Of a stretch of 64,000 nt of DNA, positions 32,597 through 41,525 are shown piece by piece. The notes beneath the pieces were generated by a model. It searched no databases. It was given only the letters and a program-made list of their open reading frames with translations, and had not been told where the DNA came from. The position numbers were made by a program, and so were the translations under genes. Source of the stretch: Nocardioides marmoriginsengisoli (lineage in GTDB: Bacteria; Actinomycetota; Actinomycetes; Propionibacteriales; Nocardioidaceae); the NCBI RefSeq assembly GCF_003725695.1, contig NZ_RJSE01000007.1, positions 882,963-946,962 of the forward strand. The letters run 5' to 3'. Position 1 is the stretch's first letter. Each line of letters begins with the position of its first letter.

Positions 32597-35579
32597 CTTC
32601 TTCGCCGACGACGCCGAACCGGCGAACCCGCCCCCGCAGCGACCCGGCAACGGGTCCCGCCGTCCGCGCCCGCTGGTGCTGACGCTGATCGTGATGGCGG
32701 TGCTGCTGATCGCGTTCTCGCTGTTCGCGAACATCTGGACCGAGAAGCTGTGGTTCAGCAGCATCGAGTACTCCGACGTCTTCAACAAGCTGGTCTGGAC
32801 GAAGATCGGCATGTTCGTGGTCTTCGGCCTGCTGATGGGCCTGGTCGTCGGCGGCAACCTCTGGTTCGCCTACCGGCTGCGCCCGATGTTCCGGCCGAAC
32901 TCGCCGGAGCAGGCGAACCTGGACCGCTACCGCGAGGTGATCACCCCGATCCGCAAGGTGCTGCTGTTCGGCGCCAGCGCCGTGTTCGCGATCTTCGCGG
33001 GCGCCTCGGCGACGGGCCAGTGGCGGACCTTCCTGCTCTGGCAGAACGGTGAATCCTTCGGGCAGAAGGACGCCTACTTCAAGAAGGACGTCGGCTTCTA
33101 CGTCTTCACCCTGCCGTGGCTGCACTGGCTGGTCGACTTCATGATGACCGCCCTGGTGATCGGCCTGATCGCCGGCATCTTCGTGCACTACATCTACGGC
33201 GGCATCCGGTTGCAGTCGCGGACCGACAAGGTCTCCGGCGCGGCCCAGGCCCAGATCTCGGCGATGCTGGGTCTGCTGGTGCTGCTCAAGGGTGCCGACT
33301 ACTACCTGGACCGGTTCGACCTGACCAGCGCGTCCGGTCCGCTGATCACCGGGATGACCTACGCCCGCGAGCACGCCCAGCTGCCGAGCAAGAACATCCT
33401 GATGGCGATCGCGCTGGTCTGCGCGATCCTGTTCTTCGCCAACGTCTTCCGGCGGACCTGGACGCTGCCCGGGGTCGGGCTGGCGCTGTTCGCGCTCTCC
33501 GCGGTCGTGCTCGGCCTGATCTGGCCGGCGCTCGTGCAGCGGCTCCAGGTGAAGCCCGACGAGCCGGACAAGGAGGCGACGTACATCGCCAACAACATCC
33601 AGGCGACCCGGGCGGCGTACGGGCTGGACGACACCAAGGTGACGGACTACAGCGCGACGACCGCGCTGAACACCGCCGAGGTCCTGAAGTCGCCGTCGAT
33701 CCCGGGCATCAGGATCCTGGACCCGGCGATCGTCCGGGACGCCTTCGAGCAGCTCCAGCAGCAGAAGGCGTACTACACGGTGCAGCCGATCCTGGACGTC
33801 GACAACTACACCGTCGACGGCGTCAAGCGGGACATGGTGGTCGGGGCCCGCGAGATCAACATCAACGGTCTGCCGCCGGCCCAGCAGAAGTGGGCGAACG
33901 TGCACACCGTGTACACCCACGGCTACGGGATGATCGCGGCGTACGGCAACCAGCGCAACGGCGCCGGCGTCGAGGTGCCGTTGAAGGACAGCGGCGGCCA
34001 GCCGGTGTTCGCGGAGCGGTCGCTGCCGCCGACCGGGGTGCTCTCGAGCACCGACGACGGCTACCGCGGCCAGATCTACTTCGGTGAGAACAGCCCGAAC
34101 TACTCGATCGTCGGCAAGGCGCCCGGCGGCAAGGACGTCGAGCTCGACCTGCCCCAGGGCGGCGAGTCCGGCGGCATCTCCCGGGCCAGCACGTACGACG
34201 GCAAGGACGGCGTCGAGGTCGGCGGCATCTTCAACAAGCTGCTCTACGCGGTCAAGCTCGGCGACCCGAACATGGTGCTCTCGTCGCGGGTGAACTCGAA
34301 CTCGAAGATCCTCTACGACCGGTCGCCGATCAAGCGGGTGCAGAAGGTCGCGCCGTGGCTGACGATCGACAAGGACCCGCTGCCGGCCGTGGTCGACGGC
34401 AAGATCGTCTGGATCCTCGACGGGTACACGCTCACCGACCGGTACCCGCTCTCGGAGAAGCGCTCGCTGCAGGACATGACGTCCGACGCGATCAGCCCGC
34501 GGCCGACGTACGCGACCCTGCCGACCGACAACATCAACTACATGCGCAACGCGGTCAAGGCGACCGTGGACGCGTACGACGGCACCGTCACGCTCTACGA
34601 GTGGGACGAGGAGGACCCGATCCTGAAGGCCTGGGAGAGCGCGTTCCCGGGTGTGGTGAAGTCCAAGGACAGCATCCCGGAGGACCTGCTCGACCACTTC
34701 CGGTACCCGGAGGACATGTTCAAGGTCCAGCGCAACATCCTGGCCGAGTACCACGTGTCCGACCCGAAGGCGTTCTACGAGGCCAACGACAAGTGGGAGG
34801 TCCCGGCCGACCCGGACCGGACCACGACCAAGCAGCCGCCGTACCGGCTCTCCGTGGAGCCCGCGCCCGGTGAGTCCCCGGTCTACTCGTTGACCTCGGT
34901 CTACGTGCCGGCGAACAAGGACAACCTGACGTCGTTCATGTCGGTGGGGGCGGATGCCTCCGACCCGGAGACGTACGGCAAGTTCCAGATCCTGAGGTTG
35001 CCGGACTCGACGCAGTTCCAGGGACCCGGCAACGTCGCCAACCAGTTCAGCGTCGACCCGAAGGTCGCCGAGGTGCTGCGCAACTTCAAGACCGGTACCG
35101 ACGCGGGGGTCCGCTACGGCAACCTGCTGACGCTGCCGGTGGGCGGCGGCCTGCTCTACGTGCAGCCGCTGTACACGGTGCGCGAGGGCAGCTCCGGCAA
35201 GTACCCGGTGCTGCTCCGGGTGCTGGCGACCTACGGCAAGGACGTCGGGATCGGTACGACGCTGAGCGAGGCGCTGGAGAACATCGGCCAGGCGGCGGCG
35301 ACGCCGGCGGACGGGACCGACACCCCCGAGGTGCCGGAGCCCCCGGACGGCGGCACCGGCGGCACCGGAGGCGGCGGCGAGCTGCCCACCCGGGCGCTCC
35401 AGCTGCTGGCGGCCGCGGACCGGAAGTTCACCGCGGCCGATGCGGCGCTGCGCCGGGGCGACCTGACCGGCTACGCGACCAACGTGGCTGCCGGGCGCGA
35501 TCTCGTCGAGCAGGCGCTGGCGGTCGGCAAGAAGCAGACCAAGCCGACGCAGTCGCCGACCAGCACGGCCAAGCCGTAA
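32589..35579 (+). CDS. UPF0182 family large membrane protein
   Basis: The 996-residue protein has about seven membrane helices in the first 320 residues (first at about 31-53). A large extracytoplasmic domain follows (about 330-900), and a low-complexity tail with PEVPEPPDGGTGGTGGGG. The order and length match the UPF0182 family found across actinobacteria, cyanobacteria and firmicutes, whose function is unknown. It is the last gene of a three-gene overlapping set with the protease and the PPA1309 protein. Confidence 0.9.
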   Translation: MSDFFADDAEPANPPPQRPGNGSRRPRPLVLTLIVMAVLLIAFSLFANIWTEKLWFSSIEYSDVFNKLVWTKIGMFVVFGLLMGLVVGGNLWFAYRLRPMFRPNSPEQANLDRYREVITPIRKVLLFGASAVFAIFAGASATGQWRTFLLWQNGESFGQKDAYFKKDVGFYVFTLPWLHWLVDFMMTALVIGLIAGIFVHYIYGGIRLQSRTDKVSGAAQAQISAMLGLLVLLKGADYYLDRFDLTSASGPLITGMTYAREHAQLPSKNILMAIALVCAILFFANVFRRTWTLPGVGLALFALSAVVLGLIWPALVQRLQVKPDEPDKEATYIANNIQATRAAYGLDDTKVTDYSATTALNTAEVLKSPSIPGIRILDPAIVRDAFEQLQQQKAYYTVQPILDVDNYTVDGVKRDMVVGAREININGLPPAQQKWANVHTVYTHGYGMIAAYGNQRNGAGVEVPLKDSGGQPVFAERSLPPTGVLSSTDDGYRGQIYFGENSPNYSIVGKAPGGKDVELDLPQGGESGGISRASTYDGKDGVEVGGIFNKLLYAVKLGDPNMVLSSRVNSNSKILYDRSPIKRVQKVAPWLTIDKDPLPAVVDGKIVWILDGYTLTDRYPLSEKRSLQDMTSDAISPRPTYATLPTDNINYMRNAVKATVDAYDGTVTLYEWDEEDPILKAWESAFPGVVKSKDSIPEDLLDHFRYPEDMFKVQRNILAEYHVSDPKAFYEANDKWEVPADPDRTTTKQPPYRLSVEPAPGESPVYSLTSVYVPANKDNLTSFMSVGADASDPETYGKFQILRLPDSTQFQGPGNVANQFSVDPKVAEVLRNFKTGTDAGVRYGNLLTLPVGGGLLYVQPLYTVREGSSGKYPVLLRVLATYGKDVGIGTTLSEALENIGQAAATPADGTDTPEVPEPPDGGTGGTGGGGELPTRALQLLAAADRKFTAADAALRRGDLTGYATNVAAGRDLVEQALAVGKKQTKPTQSPTSTAKP

Positions 35580-35685
35580 CCAGCGGAGCCGGGGTGCCCG
35601 ACCGTCCGGTCGCGGCACCCTGGTTCATACTGGAGTCCCTCGGTACTTCGAGGAACGCCCGGTCGTCCAGCGTGGGGAGTGGAAG

Positions 35686-36282
35686 TTGCCTCGTACGTCC
35701 GACACGAGGCCGCCGGCCGAGCCCAGCTCGCAGGGCCAGAAGCTGCGCTACCGGCGGATGCTCGACGCCGCCGTCAAGCTCGGCTCGGTGCAGGACTTCG
35801 AGCGGGTGCAGATGCAGGACGTCGCCGCCGAGTCCGAGGTCGCGATCGCGACCCTGTACCGCTACTTCCCGTCCAAGGTGCACCTCTTCGTCGGCGTGAT
35901 GAAGGCCGCGGTCGACGGGATCGACCCGTCAGCGTTCGAGGTCCGCGAGGACCAGGACCCGGTCGAGGTGATCGGCGACCTGCTGATGCAGTTCACCCGG
36001 ACGATGTGCCGCAACCGCCGGCTGTCGATGTCGATGATGCAGGCGATGATCCTCTCCGAGGGCCTGGACAGTCCGGACTCGATCACCATCGAGTCGCTCT
36101 TCCTCGACCTGCTCCTCGGGATCGCCGGCTGGGCACCGGACGCGACCGAGGACCAGCGCCGCCGCTGCTGGCTGGTGATCCAGTGCTGGTTCGGCGTGCT
36201 GGTGACGACGCTCGCGGGGGAGCGCCCGATCGAGGAGTCCGAGACCGACGTACGCCGCGCCTGCGACCTCCTGCTCCGCTGA
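35686..36282 (+). CDS. TetR-family transcriptional regulator
   Basis: The 198-residue regulator has an N-terminal TetR helix-turn-helix (about residues 25-68) containing MQDVAAESEVAIATLYRYFP and then SKVHLFV. A helical ligand-binding domain follows. The general shape recalls the KstR group that controls sterol and lipid catabolism, but no target operon is adjacent, so this is only a suggestion. It starts at TTG after a GGGGAGTGG ribosome site. It is the last chromosomal gene before the initiator tRNA. Confidence 0.85.
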   Translation: MPRTSDTRPPAEPSSQGQKLRYRRMLDAAVKLGSVQDFERVQMQDVAAESEVAIATLYRYFPSKVHLFVGVMKAAVDGIDPSAFEVREDQDPVEVIGDLLMQFTRTMCRNRRLSMSMMQAMILSEGLDSPDSITIESLFLDLLLGIAGWAPDATEDQRRRCWLVIQCWFGVLVTTLAGERPIEESETDVRRACDLLLR

Positions 36283-36334
36283 CCGACCCGATTTGGGCGT
36301 AGGGGCCTTCACCCGGTAATGTTGTGTTCACCGA

Positions 36335-36408
36335 CGCGGGGTGGAGCAGCTCGGTAGCTCGCTGGGCTCATAACCCAGAGGTCGCAGGTTCAAATCCTGC
36401 CCCCGCTA
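36335..36408 (+). tRNA. Initiator tRNA-fMet (CAU)
   Basis: A 74-base cloverleaf has acceptor arms CGCGGGG and CCCCGCT and anticodon loop CTCATAA. The anticodon stem CTGGG/CCCAG contains the three G-C pairs diagnostic of initiator tRNA. The first acceptor pair is a C-T mismatch, also an initiator hallmark. The T arm is GCAGG-TTCAAAT-CCTGC, and the 3' CCA is not encoded. Mobile-element genes begin directly downstream, so its 3' end is the likely attachment site. Confidence 0.95.
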
Positions 36409-36427
36409 CAAATGCATAACCGCAGGT

Positions 36428-36466
36428 CAGAGGCCGTTTTCCGAGAGTTTCGGAAGGCGGCCTCTG
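36428..36466 (+). terminator. Hairpin terminator after tRNA-fMet
   Basis: An inverted repeat with arms CAGAGGCCG and CGGCCTCTG, extended by TTCCG/CGGAA, forms a strong stem 20 bases after the tRNA. The most likely role is tRNA transcript termination. It marks the boundary between chromosome and element. Confidence 0.72.
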
Positions 36467-36480
36467 GTGCGTTTCGGGCC

Positions 36481-36501
36481 GTTGGTTACCCGTTGGTTAC
36501 C
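36481..36501 (+). repeat. Direct repeat GTTGGTTACC x2
   Basis: Two copies of GTTGGTTACC separated by one C (period 11 bp, one helical turn) lie between the tRNA terminator and the excisionase-like gene. The position and helical phasing suit integrase or excisionase arm-type sites. This is inference from spacing. Confidence 0.45.
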
Positions 36502-36534
36502 GGGAGCTGCGACAGGTTGCACCCGGTCGAGGTC

Positions 36535-36575
36535 GCAGTGAGGCAGTTGGTGAGGGCGATTTCGGTCGCGGTGAG
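36535..36575 (+). promoter_or_regulatory. Candidate upstream regulatory element (copy X)
   Basis: The stretch GCAGTGAGGCAGTTGGTGAG, GGCGATTTCGG and onward to GGTGAG closely matches the region upstream of the type IV secretion operon (49102-49150), which differs mainly by a 12-base insertion. The rest of 36409-36701 contains the tRNA terminator and the GTTGGTTACC repeats; I see no credible gene in it. Confidence 0.45.
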
Positions 36576-36701
36576 CCTGTCGGTGAGGCCTTACTTGGTG
36601 CGTCTGGTTGGTGCTATCTCGCGCGCCATCCGTCCGACGTTGTCCACTTGATCGGCACCGAGGCACTTGGGCTTGGCACTACTGCTGACCAAGGAGCCGA
36701 G

Positions 36702-36920
36702 ATGGAATCACCGCTGCTGAGAATTCCCGAAGTCGTCGCCCGCCTGGGCGTCAGTCGGGCGAAGGTCTACGAGTTCATGGCGAGCGGCGATCTCCGCTCG
36801 GTCCGCGTGGGTGGCTCGAGACGCATCCGAGTTGAGGATCTCGACCAGTTCATCGCCGGGCTCGATGACGCCTGGCCACGCGGCGCCTACGCGCGTCGTC
36901 CGGTTTCGTCTCGAGGTTGA
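36702..36920 (+). CDS. Excisionase-like helix-turn-helix protein
   Basis: The 72-residue protein starts MESPLLRIPEVVARLGVSRA and continues KVYEFMASGDLRSVRVGGSRR. This is the MerR-like winged helix of the excise/Xis family that recognises DNA through VSRAKVYEF and the GGSRRIRVED wing. Such proteins direct excision of tRNA-integrated elements. AAGGAG lies 5 bases before the ATG. It is the first gene inside the element. No integrase gene is next to it, which is unusual. It could alternatively regulate transfer genes. Confidence 0.78.
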   Translation: MESPLLRIPEVVARLGVSRAKVYEFMASGDLRSVRVGGSRRIRVEDLDQFIAGLDDAWPRGAYARRPVSSRG

Positions 36921-37183
36921 GCGAAAGGCATACAGCCGATCCATGAGCATCGCTTCGACCGTGGTTCTCCACAGAGCTGCCCTGGTTGTAGCCGGTCGAG
37001 CGTTGCGGCGCTGAATCTGGATTCCCTGTCCATTGGCGAGGCGCAAATGCGCTTGGGACCGGGGAAGCCGAAGGAAGGTCTGCCGTGGCACTACGCCGTA
37101 TTCGCTCAATTCGACCTGTACGTATATCGCAAATCGGGCGTAACGTGACGAGCGCACCATGGGCCTACTCGGAGGAGCCTTGG
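36921..37183 (+). other. Intergenic region with a possible small or remnant ORF
   Basis: This 263-base region between the excisionase-like gene and the Tad operon holds no clear gene. One frame is coding-like: from the ATG at 37047 to the TGA at 37148 it encodes 33 residues ending WHYAVFAQFDLYVYRKSGVT. The same frame is open upstream of that ATG without another start. It may be the tail of a decayed gene. The Tad operon promoter must lie here. Confidence 0.35.
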
Positions 37184-37777
37184 ATGTCGACTGTACGAAT
37201 TCTGCTCGCGACGGCAATTGTGGTGGCGTCCTGCGCCTCGTGCGCGGACAGAACTGGCGCCGCTACGCCGAGCAACTCTGCGAAGCCGTCGGAGTCCATC
37301 GCAGCATCGCCGACGCAAGCGGTACCGCCGTATCTCGCGTCGTACACAGCCGAGGAACGGGCGGCGTACTCCGACGCGCTGGCAGCCGAGGATGCCTTCG
37401 ACACCAGCAACGCTCGGTTCCTCGCAAAGGGCAAGACGCTAAAGGCGGCTAGCGACTTCTATCACCGCTACTCAATCGACTGGGTGCAGGACTGGACGAA
37501 CCTGGCTGAGCTCGCGAACAACCACGTGACGGTGACCGGAAAAGCTTCGGTTGTATGGGTCCGGCCGTCGCAGATCGATCTGGCGACAAAGAGCGGATTG
37601 GGTGTCGTCGTTCTGCGGCGTTGTGTGGATTCCTCGAAAGTGGCTGTCACCCAGAACGGGCATCCCCTCGCACAGCCGCACTTGGACAAGCGCCATGTCG
37701 TGCGGGTGCGGATGGAGAAACGGACGGGTGAGGCTTGGTGGAGGTCCGGCATCGCAGAGCGGGGTGCGGCATGTTGA
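37184..37777 (+). CDS. Putative lipoprotein, first gene of the Tad-like operon
   Basis: The 197-residue protein starts MSTVRILLATAIVVASCASC. A lipobox-like VASC gives a lipidated cysteine at residue 17, with a second Cys at 20. A serine/threonine/proline-rich stretch follows. The folded part from about 55 includes SFYHRYSIDWVQDW-like aromatic sequence and VTVTGKASVVWVRPSQ. It has the general look of exported NTF2-like proteins encoded in actinobacterial mobile elements, but I do not recognise a family. GGAGGAG precedes the ATG. It overlaps the next gene by 7 bases. Confidence 0.6.
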   Translation: MSTVRILLATAIVVASCASCADRTGAATPSNSAKPSESIAASPTQAVPPYLASYTAEERAAYSDALAAEDAFDTSNARFLAKGKTLKAASDFYHRYSIDWVQDWTNLAELANNHVTVTGKASVVWVRPSQIDLATKSGLGVVVLRRCVDSSKVAVTQNGHPLAQPHLDKRHVVRVRMEKRTGEAWWRSGIAERGAAC

Positions 37778-38706
37778 GGGGCCGGATCGTGGCGGTCATT
37801 CTTGTTGCCACGCTGCCGCTGATCGGAGCTGTTCGCCCAGCAATCGCGGATAGCGGATGCCCGGCCGGATCAGCACCTGTACACATTCACAACGACGTCA
37901 TCTGCGTGGTCGTAACTGACCCGGGTACGCCCGACAGTCCCGGAACACCGGCGAGCCCTGGTGGCAGTGCAAATCAGCCTGTGGGCTGTTTCAAGACGGA
38001 TGGCACCAAGGTTCCGTGTGCAACTGATCTCGGAGTCTGGTGGCCTGGCCACCAGTGCTACGCAGAGAGGACGGATGCTCCAGCGGGGTCGCCGGCGTGG
38101 CAGGGGCATGGCGACGGAAGCGTGTGGATTTGCTCGATCTGCGTCATGGTCGGGAACATCAGCACGTGCCACGCCGACGTGATTTGGGTGGCTCCTGGAC
38201 AGGCGCCAGGACCACCTGATCCTGGCCAGCTCGCTTCGGTTGCTGTAGGGGTCATGCCGCTTGAGAGAGCGGAAGTTCGCACAGCACCACAGGCTCCGGA
38301 TCACACATACATCGGCGTCGAGAACTGGCTGTGGGTGCCGCAGTCGCAGTGGAAGACACTGTCGAAGACCGTGGCGGCGGGAGGCACGTCGGTGACGGTG
38401 AGGGCAACGCCGCGTCAGGTTGTGTGGAATATGGGCCTGGCTAAGACCAGGTGCTACTCGGCAGGCATTGCCTGGCGCTCCGGGATGACTGATGCAGCTG
38501 ACACCCCGTGTGGGTTCACCTACGAATCCTCATCGGCTTCCAAACCTGATGGCGTCTTCGCGATCTCAGCGACTATTCGGTACGACGTCGAGTGGACGTG
38601 CACCGGCGCCTGCACGAGAGCATCGGGAACGCTCGGTCTTGTCGATGCACCGGCCGGCGTCGGAACGTTGCGGGTACTACAACGCCAGACGGTGGTGGTC
38701 CGATGA
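37771..38706 (+). CDS. Secreted protein of the Tad-like operon
   Basis: The 311-residue product has a signal peptide (about residues 6-25, ending AIA-DSG) and then a cysteine-containing extracellular protein with a P/G/T-rich linker (residues about 50-75). It has about nine cysteines in the mature part (for example CPAG, CYAERTD, ICSICVM, CTGACTR), which suggests several disulfides. I do not recognise a domain. Its ATG overlaps the lipoprotein stop, and its own stop overlaps the CpaB start, so it belongs to the pilus operon and may be a surface or tip component. Confidence 0.6.
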   Translation: MLRGRIVAVILVATLPLIGAVRPAIADSGCPAGSAPVHIHNDVICVVVTDPGTPDSPGTPASPGGSANQPVGCFKTDGTKVPCATDLGVWWPGHQCYAERTDAPAGSPAWQGHGDGSVWICSICVMVGNISTCHADVIWVAPGQAPGPPDPGQLASVAVGVMPLERAEVRTAPQAPDHTYIGVENWLWVPQSQWKTLSKTVAAGGTSVTVRATPRQVVWNMGLAKTRCYSAGIAWRSGMTDAADTPCGFTYESSSASKPDGVFAISATIRYDVEWTCTGACTRASGTLGLVDAPAGVGTLRVLQRQTVVVR

Positions 38707-39407
38707 CAACCGATTCGGATCAAAAAGTGCCGGTGGCGGGTCCGCGGAATACCCCTAACGGTCTGGCTGGTGCGAGCTCGCGGTCTAGGTCAACCGAGTT
38801 GCCGCGGGTTCCCCGCCGCTACGGGCAGTGGGCGGCCGCGGTGCTCTTCGTACTGGTCGCGGTCCTTGTCGCTGGGTGGCTCTGGCAGCAGAAGAGCGAC
38901 AAGCAGGAGGTGCTTGCGGTGGTGCACGCCGTACCTGCCGGTTCGGTGATCACTAGCGATGACCTCAAGGTCATCGAGGTTGCTGGCCTCAAGGACAGCA
39001 TCGCGGCGGCCGACCTGGAGAACGTTAAGGGGAGTACCGCTGCGGTGGGCCTGGTGGCCGGTCAGGTCCTCACGCCGGGCGTGGTCGCGGCGAATCCGAT
39101 GCCGGGAAAGGGTGAACGGGTCGTCGGGCTGGACCTCGATGCCACCCGCGCACCAACTGGGCTTCAGGCAGGCGATGTGGTGATGGTGCTCGCAGTACCT
39201 CCGGCAGGTGATGCCAGCGGGCCGGCAGAACTCGAGTCGCCGACGGTTCTCGCGGAGGTGACCACTGTCCTTTCCGCTGACCACATCGAGGGGGCCGGCA
39301 CCCGGTTGACCCTCGTCGTCGCCCAAAACGTTGCCGCCCGGGTCGCTTCCTTTGGCGCTGCCGGTCGCGTCGCACTGGTGCAGATGCCATTGGGAGGGGA
39401 CAACTGA
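38703..39407 (+). CDS. cpaB: CpaB/SAF-domain pilus assembly protein
   Basis: The 234-residue protein has a disordered N-terminus, one membrane helix (about residues 45-65) and an SAF domain. The SAF domain opens with VVHAVPAGSVITSDDLKVIE (about 77-96) and continues through GLDLDATRAPTGLQAGDVVM. This is the CpaB/RcpC type found in Tad pilus systems, which helps stabilise the secretion channel at the wall or outer layer. It overlaps both neighbours (ATGA upstream, one base downstream). Confidence 0.82.
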   Translation: MTTDSDQKVPVAGPRNTPNGLAGASSRSRSTELPRVPRRYGQWAAAVLFVLVAVLVAGWLWQQKSDKQEVLAVVHAVPAGSVITSDDLKVIEVAGLKDSIAAADLENVKGSTAAVGLVAGQVLTPGVVAANPMPGKGERVVGLDLDATRAPTGLQAGDVVMVLAVPPAGDASGPAELESPTVLAEVTTVLSADHIEGAGTRLTLVVAQNVAARVASFGAAGRVALVQMPLGGDN

Positions 39408-40219
39408 TGTTGGTTGCCATCTGCTCCGACAAGGGATCACCCGGTGCCACAACGACCGCACTGGTGCTCGCATCAGCTTGGTCGAGCCCGACCATCGTGG
39501 TTGAGGTCGACCAAGCCGGCGGCGACCTCGGCGTCCGGCTACGCCACGGTCGAGGCACCCCGTTCCCCGAAGCACCGACCGTATTGACCGTGGCGACCGC
39601 AGCCCGGACGAGCAGCCCACCCGATCTGGTTGGCCGCTACGCCCAGGTGTTCACCAAGTCGGTCTCGGTCGTGCCCGGCGCGCTCCTGGCTGAACAGGTC
39701 GGCGGCATCGCTGACTGGGCGCCTTTGGCGGATGCACTCGCCGTCTCTGAGGTGCCCGTCTTCGCCGACCTCGGTCAGCTGCACGCAGGTTCGCGGCTGT
39801 TGCCGATTGCAGCTCGGGCCGACGTGGTCGTCGTCGTTGGACGGCCCGATCCCGGCTCGGTGATCCGGCTCCGGGAACGGCTTTCACGCCTTGCCCCTGA
39901 CCTGGGGGCATTGCGCGGCAACTCTTCTCGACTGTTCCCGATTCTGGTTACCTCGACCAGGCACGGACCTGGCGACATGGCGGATCTTCAAGCGGTTCTC
40001 GCCCCCACACCCTCCAAACCATTTCTGGTGGGCTCGGGCTTTCTCGCGTTGGATCCCGCGGCAGTTCGCCGGTTGGAATCGGGCGAGGAGCCGACAGGCC
40101 GGTTGACCAGGACCGCCCTGATGCGATCGGGCCGTACGGTCGCGCAGGAACTCGCACGAGTTCTCGACAGCACTCATCGGGTACCCACATCGGGTGCAGC
40201 CACCGTGGGTGCGCCGTGA
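39407..40219 (+). CDS. CpaE/TadZ-like ParA-family protein with altered P-loop
   Basis: The 270-residue protein has the fold order of a MinD/ParA ATPase: a P-loop region SDKGSPGATTTALVLASAW (residues 7-25), a switch region VVEVDQAGGDLGVRL and VPVFADLGQ, and a later VVVVGRPDP strand. The P-loop lysine of GKT is alanine (GAT), so ATP binding or hydrolysis may be weak. CpaE/TadZ places the Tad machinery in the cell. Its stop overlaps the GTG of the TadA gene. A paralogue with the same substitution is encoded in the type IV secretion operon. Confidence 0.75.
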   Translation: MLVAICSDKGSPGATTTALVLASAWSSPTIVVEVDQAGGDLGVRLRHGRGTPFPEAPTVLTVATAARTSSPPDLVGRYAQVFTKSVSVVPGALLAEQVGGIADWAPLADALAVSEVPVFADLGQLHAGSRLLPIAARADVVVVVGRPDPGSVIRLRERLSRLAPDLGALRGNSSRLFPILVTSTRHGPGDMADLQAVLAPTPSKPFLVGSGFLALDPAAVRRLESGEEPTGRLTRTALMRSGRTVAQELARVLDSTHRVPTSGAATVGAP

Positions 40220-41523
40220 GCGACCTGGACTACAACCTCGTCAAGCGGCTCCAGGCCGAGCTGGGCCGAATCCGTCAAGACGAGATCGCCGGGCGTCGAT
40301 CCGGCGGCCTCCCAGCGCTTGCCGGACAAGACGCGCATCAGCACGGCAAAGCACTGGTTCAACGCGTCGTGGGCAACCACGAGTCACAGCTGGCGGAATC
40401 CGGAGCAGAGGCCCTCGCGTGGGAGGAACGACAGGACCTGGTCGAGGCACTCGAAGCGCGCCTGTTTGGGGCCGGGAACTTGCAGTTGCTGCTCGACGAC
40501 GAGCGTGTGGAGAACATCGACATCAACGGCTTCCAGCATGTCTTCGTGGAGTACGCCGACGGGACCACGGCCAAAGTGCGTCCTGTCGCCGGGTCCAACG
40601 AGGAGCTCGTTGAAACCATCCAGACCCTCGCTGCCCACGAAGGACTTTCCGCCAGGGCCTTCGATGTGGCAAACGTCAGGGTTAATCTCCGGCTCCCCGA
40701 TGGGTCACGGTTGTACGCGGTCCAGTCGGTCACCCGGACGCCAGTGGTTTCCATCCGTCGGCACCGGCACTCCCGCGTCGGCCTCAAGGACCTGATCGGG
40801 CTCGGCACCCTTGATGAGGATCTTGGTGACTTCCTGACTGCTGTGGTGAAGGCCCGGAAGAACGTCATGGTCGCTGGAGGGACAAGTGCAGGCAAGACAA
40901 CGTTGCTGCGTGCCTTGGCTGCCGAGATCGGTCCCGAGGAGCGCCTCCTGACCGTAGAGCGGTCACTCGAACTTGGACTGGACGAAGACACCGATGCCCA
41001 CCCGAATGCGATAGCGTTCGAGGAGCGGCTCGCGAACGCCGAGAGTGCCGGGGCGGTCACGATGGCAGAACTCGTGCGCGACACGCTCCGGATGAATCCG
41101 TCCCGGGTGATCGTGGGGGAGGTCCTGGGCGATGAGGTCGTCACCATGCTCAACGCCATGACTCAGGGAAACGACGGGTCCCTGTCCACGATCCACGCGA
41201 ATTCGTCCGCGGACGTGGTCCACAAGATCGCGACTTACGCCATCCAGGCCCCCGAGAGGCTTCCGTGGGAAGCGTCGGTGCGCCTGGTCGCGTCCGCGCT
41301 CGATTTCATCGTGTTCATCCGCCGTGTCCGCACCGAGGATGGGCAACGACGGATCGTCGAATCGGTCCGGGAGATTGCTGGCATCACCGAAGACGGACAA
41401 CTCGCCACCAATGAACTCTGGGGACCTGACGGGTTCGGTCAGACGCTACGCAGTCACGGCGTCCAGGTCCGATGCCAAGACGACCTGATCGCTGCGGGCT
41501 GGCGACCCGAAGGCGGTGCATAG
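40216..41523 (+). CDS. tadA: TadA/CpaF secretion ATPase
   Basis: The 435-residue hexameric ATPase of the type II/IV secretion superfamily has the Walker A GGTSAGKTTLLRAL at about residue 220. Its Asp-box region is MNPSRVIVGEVLGDEVVTML, and the His-box NDGSLSTIHANS is present; the N-terminal domain includes VENIDINGFQHVFVEYADG. It powers Flp pilin assembly. The start is a GTG overlapping the previous stop (GTGA). All catalytic boxes are intact. Confidence 0.9.
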   Translation: MSDLDYNLVKRLQAELGRIRQDEIAGRRSGGLPALAGQDAHQHGKALVQRVVGNHESQLAESGAEALAWEERQDLVEALEARLFGAGNLQLLLDDERVENIDINGFQHVFVEYADGTTAKVRPVAGSNEELVETIQTLAAHEGLSARAFDVANVRVNLRLPDGSRLYAVQSVTRTPVVSIRRHRHSRVGLKDLIGLGTLDEDLGDFLTAVVKARKNVMVAGGTSAGKTTLLRALAAEIGPEERLLTVERSLELGLDEDTDAHPNAIAFEERLANAESAGAVTMAELVRDTLRMNPSRVIVGEVLGDEVVTMLNAMTQGNDGSLSTIHANSSADVVHKIATYAIQAPERLPWEASVRLVASALDFIVFIRRVRTEDGQRRIVESVREIAGITEDGQLATNELWGPDGFGQTLRSHGVQVRCQDDLIAAGWRPEGGA

Positions 41524-41525
41524 CC

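Noticed and set aside
32292-35618. 1108-residue minus-strand open frame opposite the UPF0182 gene.
   Set aside because: The plus strand has a clear UPF0182 protein; the antisense frame is arginine/valine/glycine-rich with no motif.
36412-36651. 79-residue open frame straight after tRNA-fMet.
   Set aside because: It spans the terminator hairpin and the GTTGGTTACC repeats and has no ribosome site; the DNA is better explained as regulatory.
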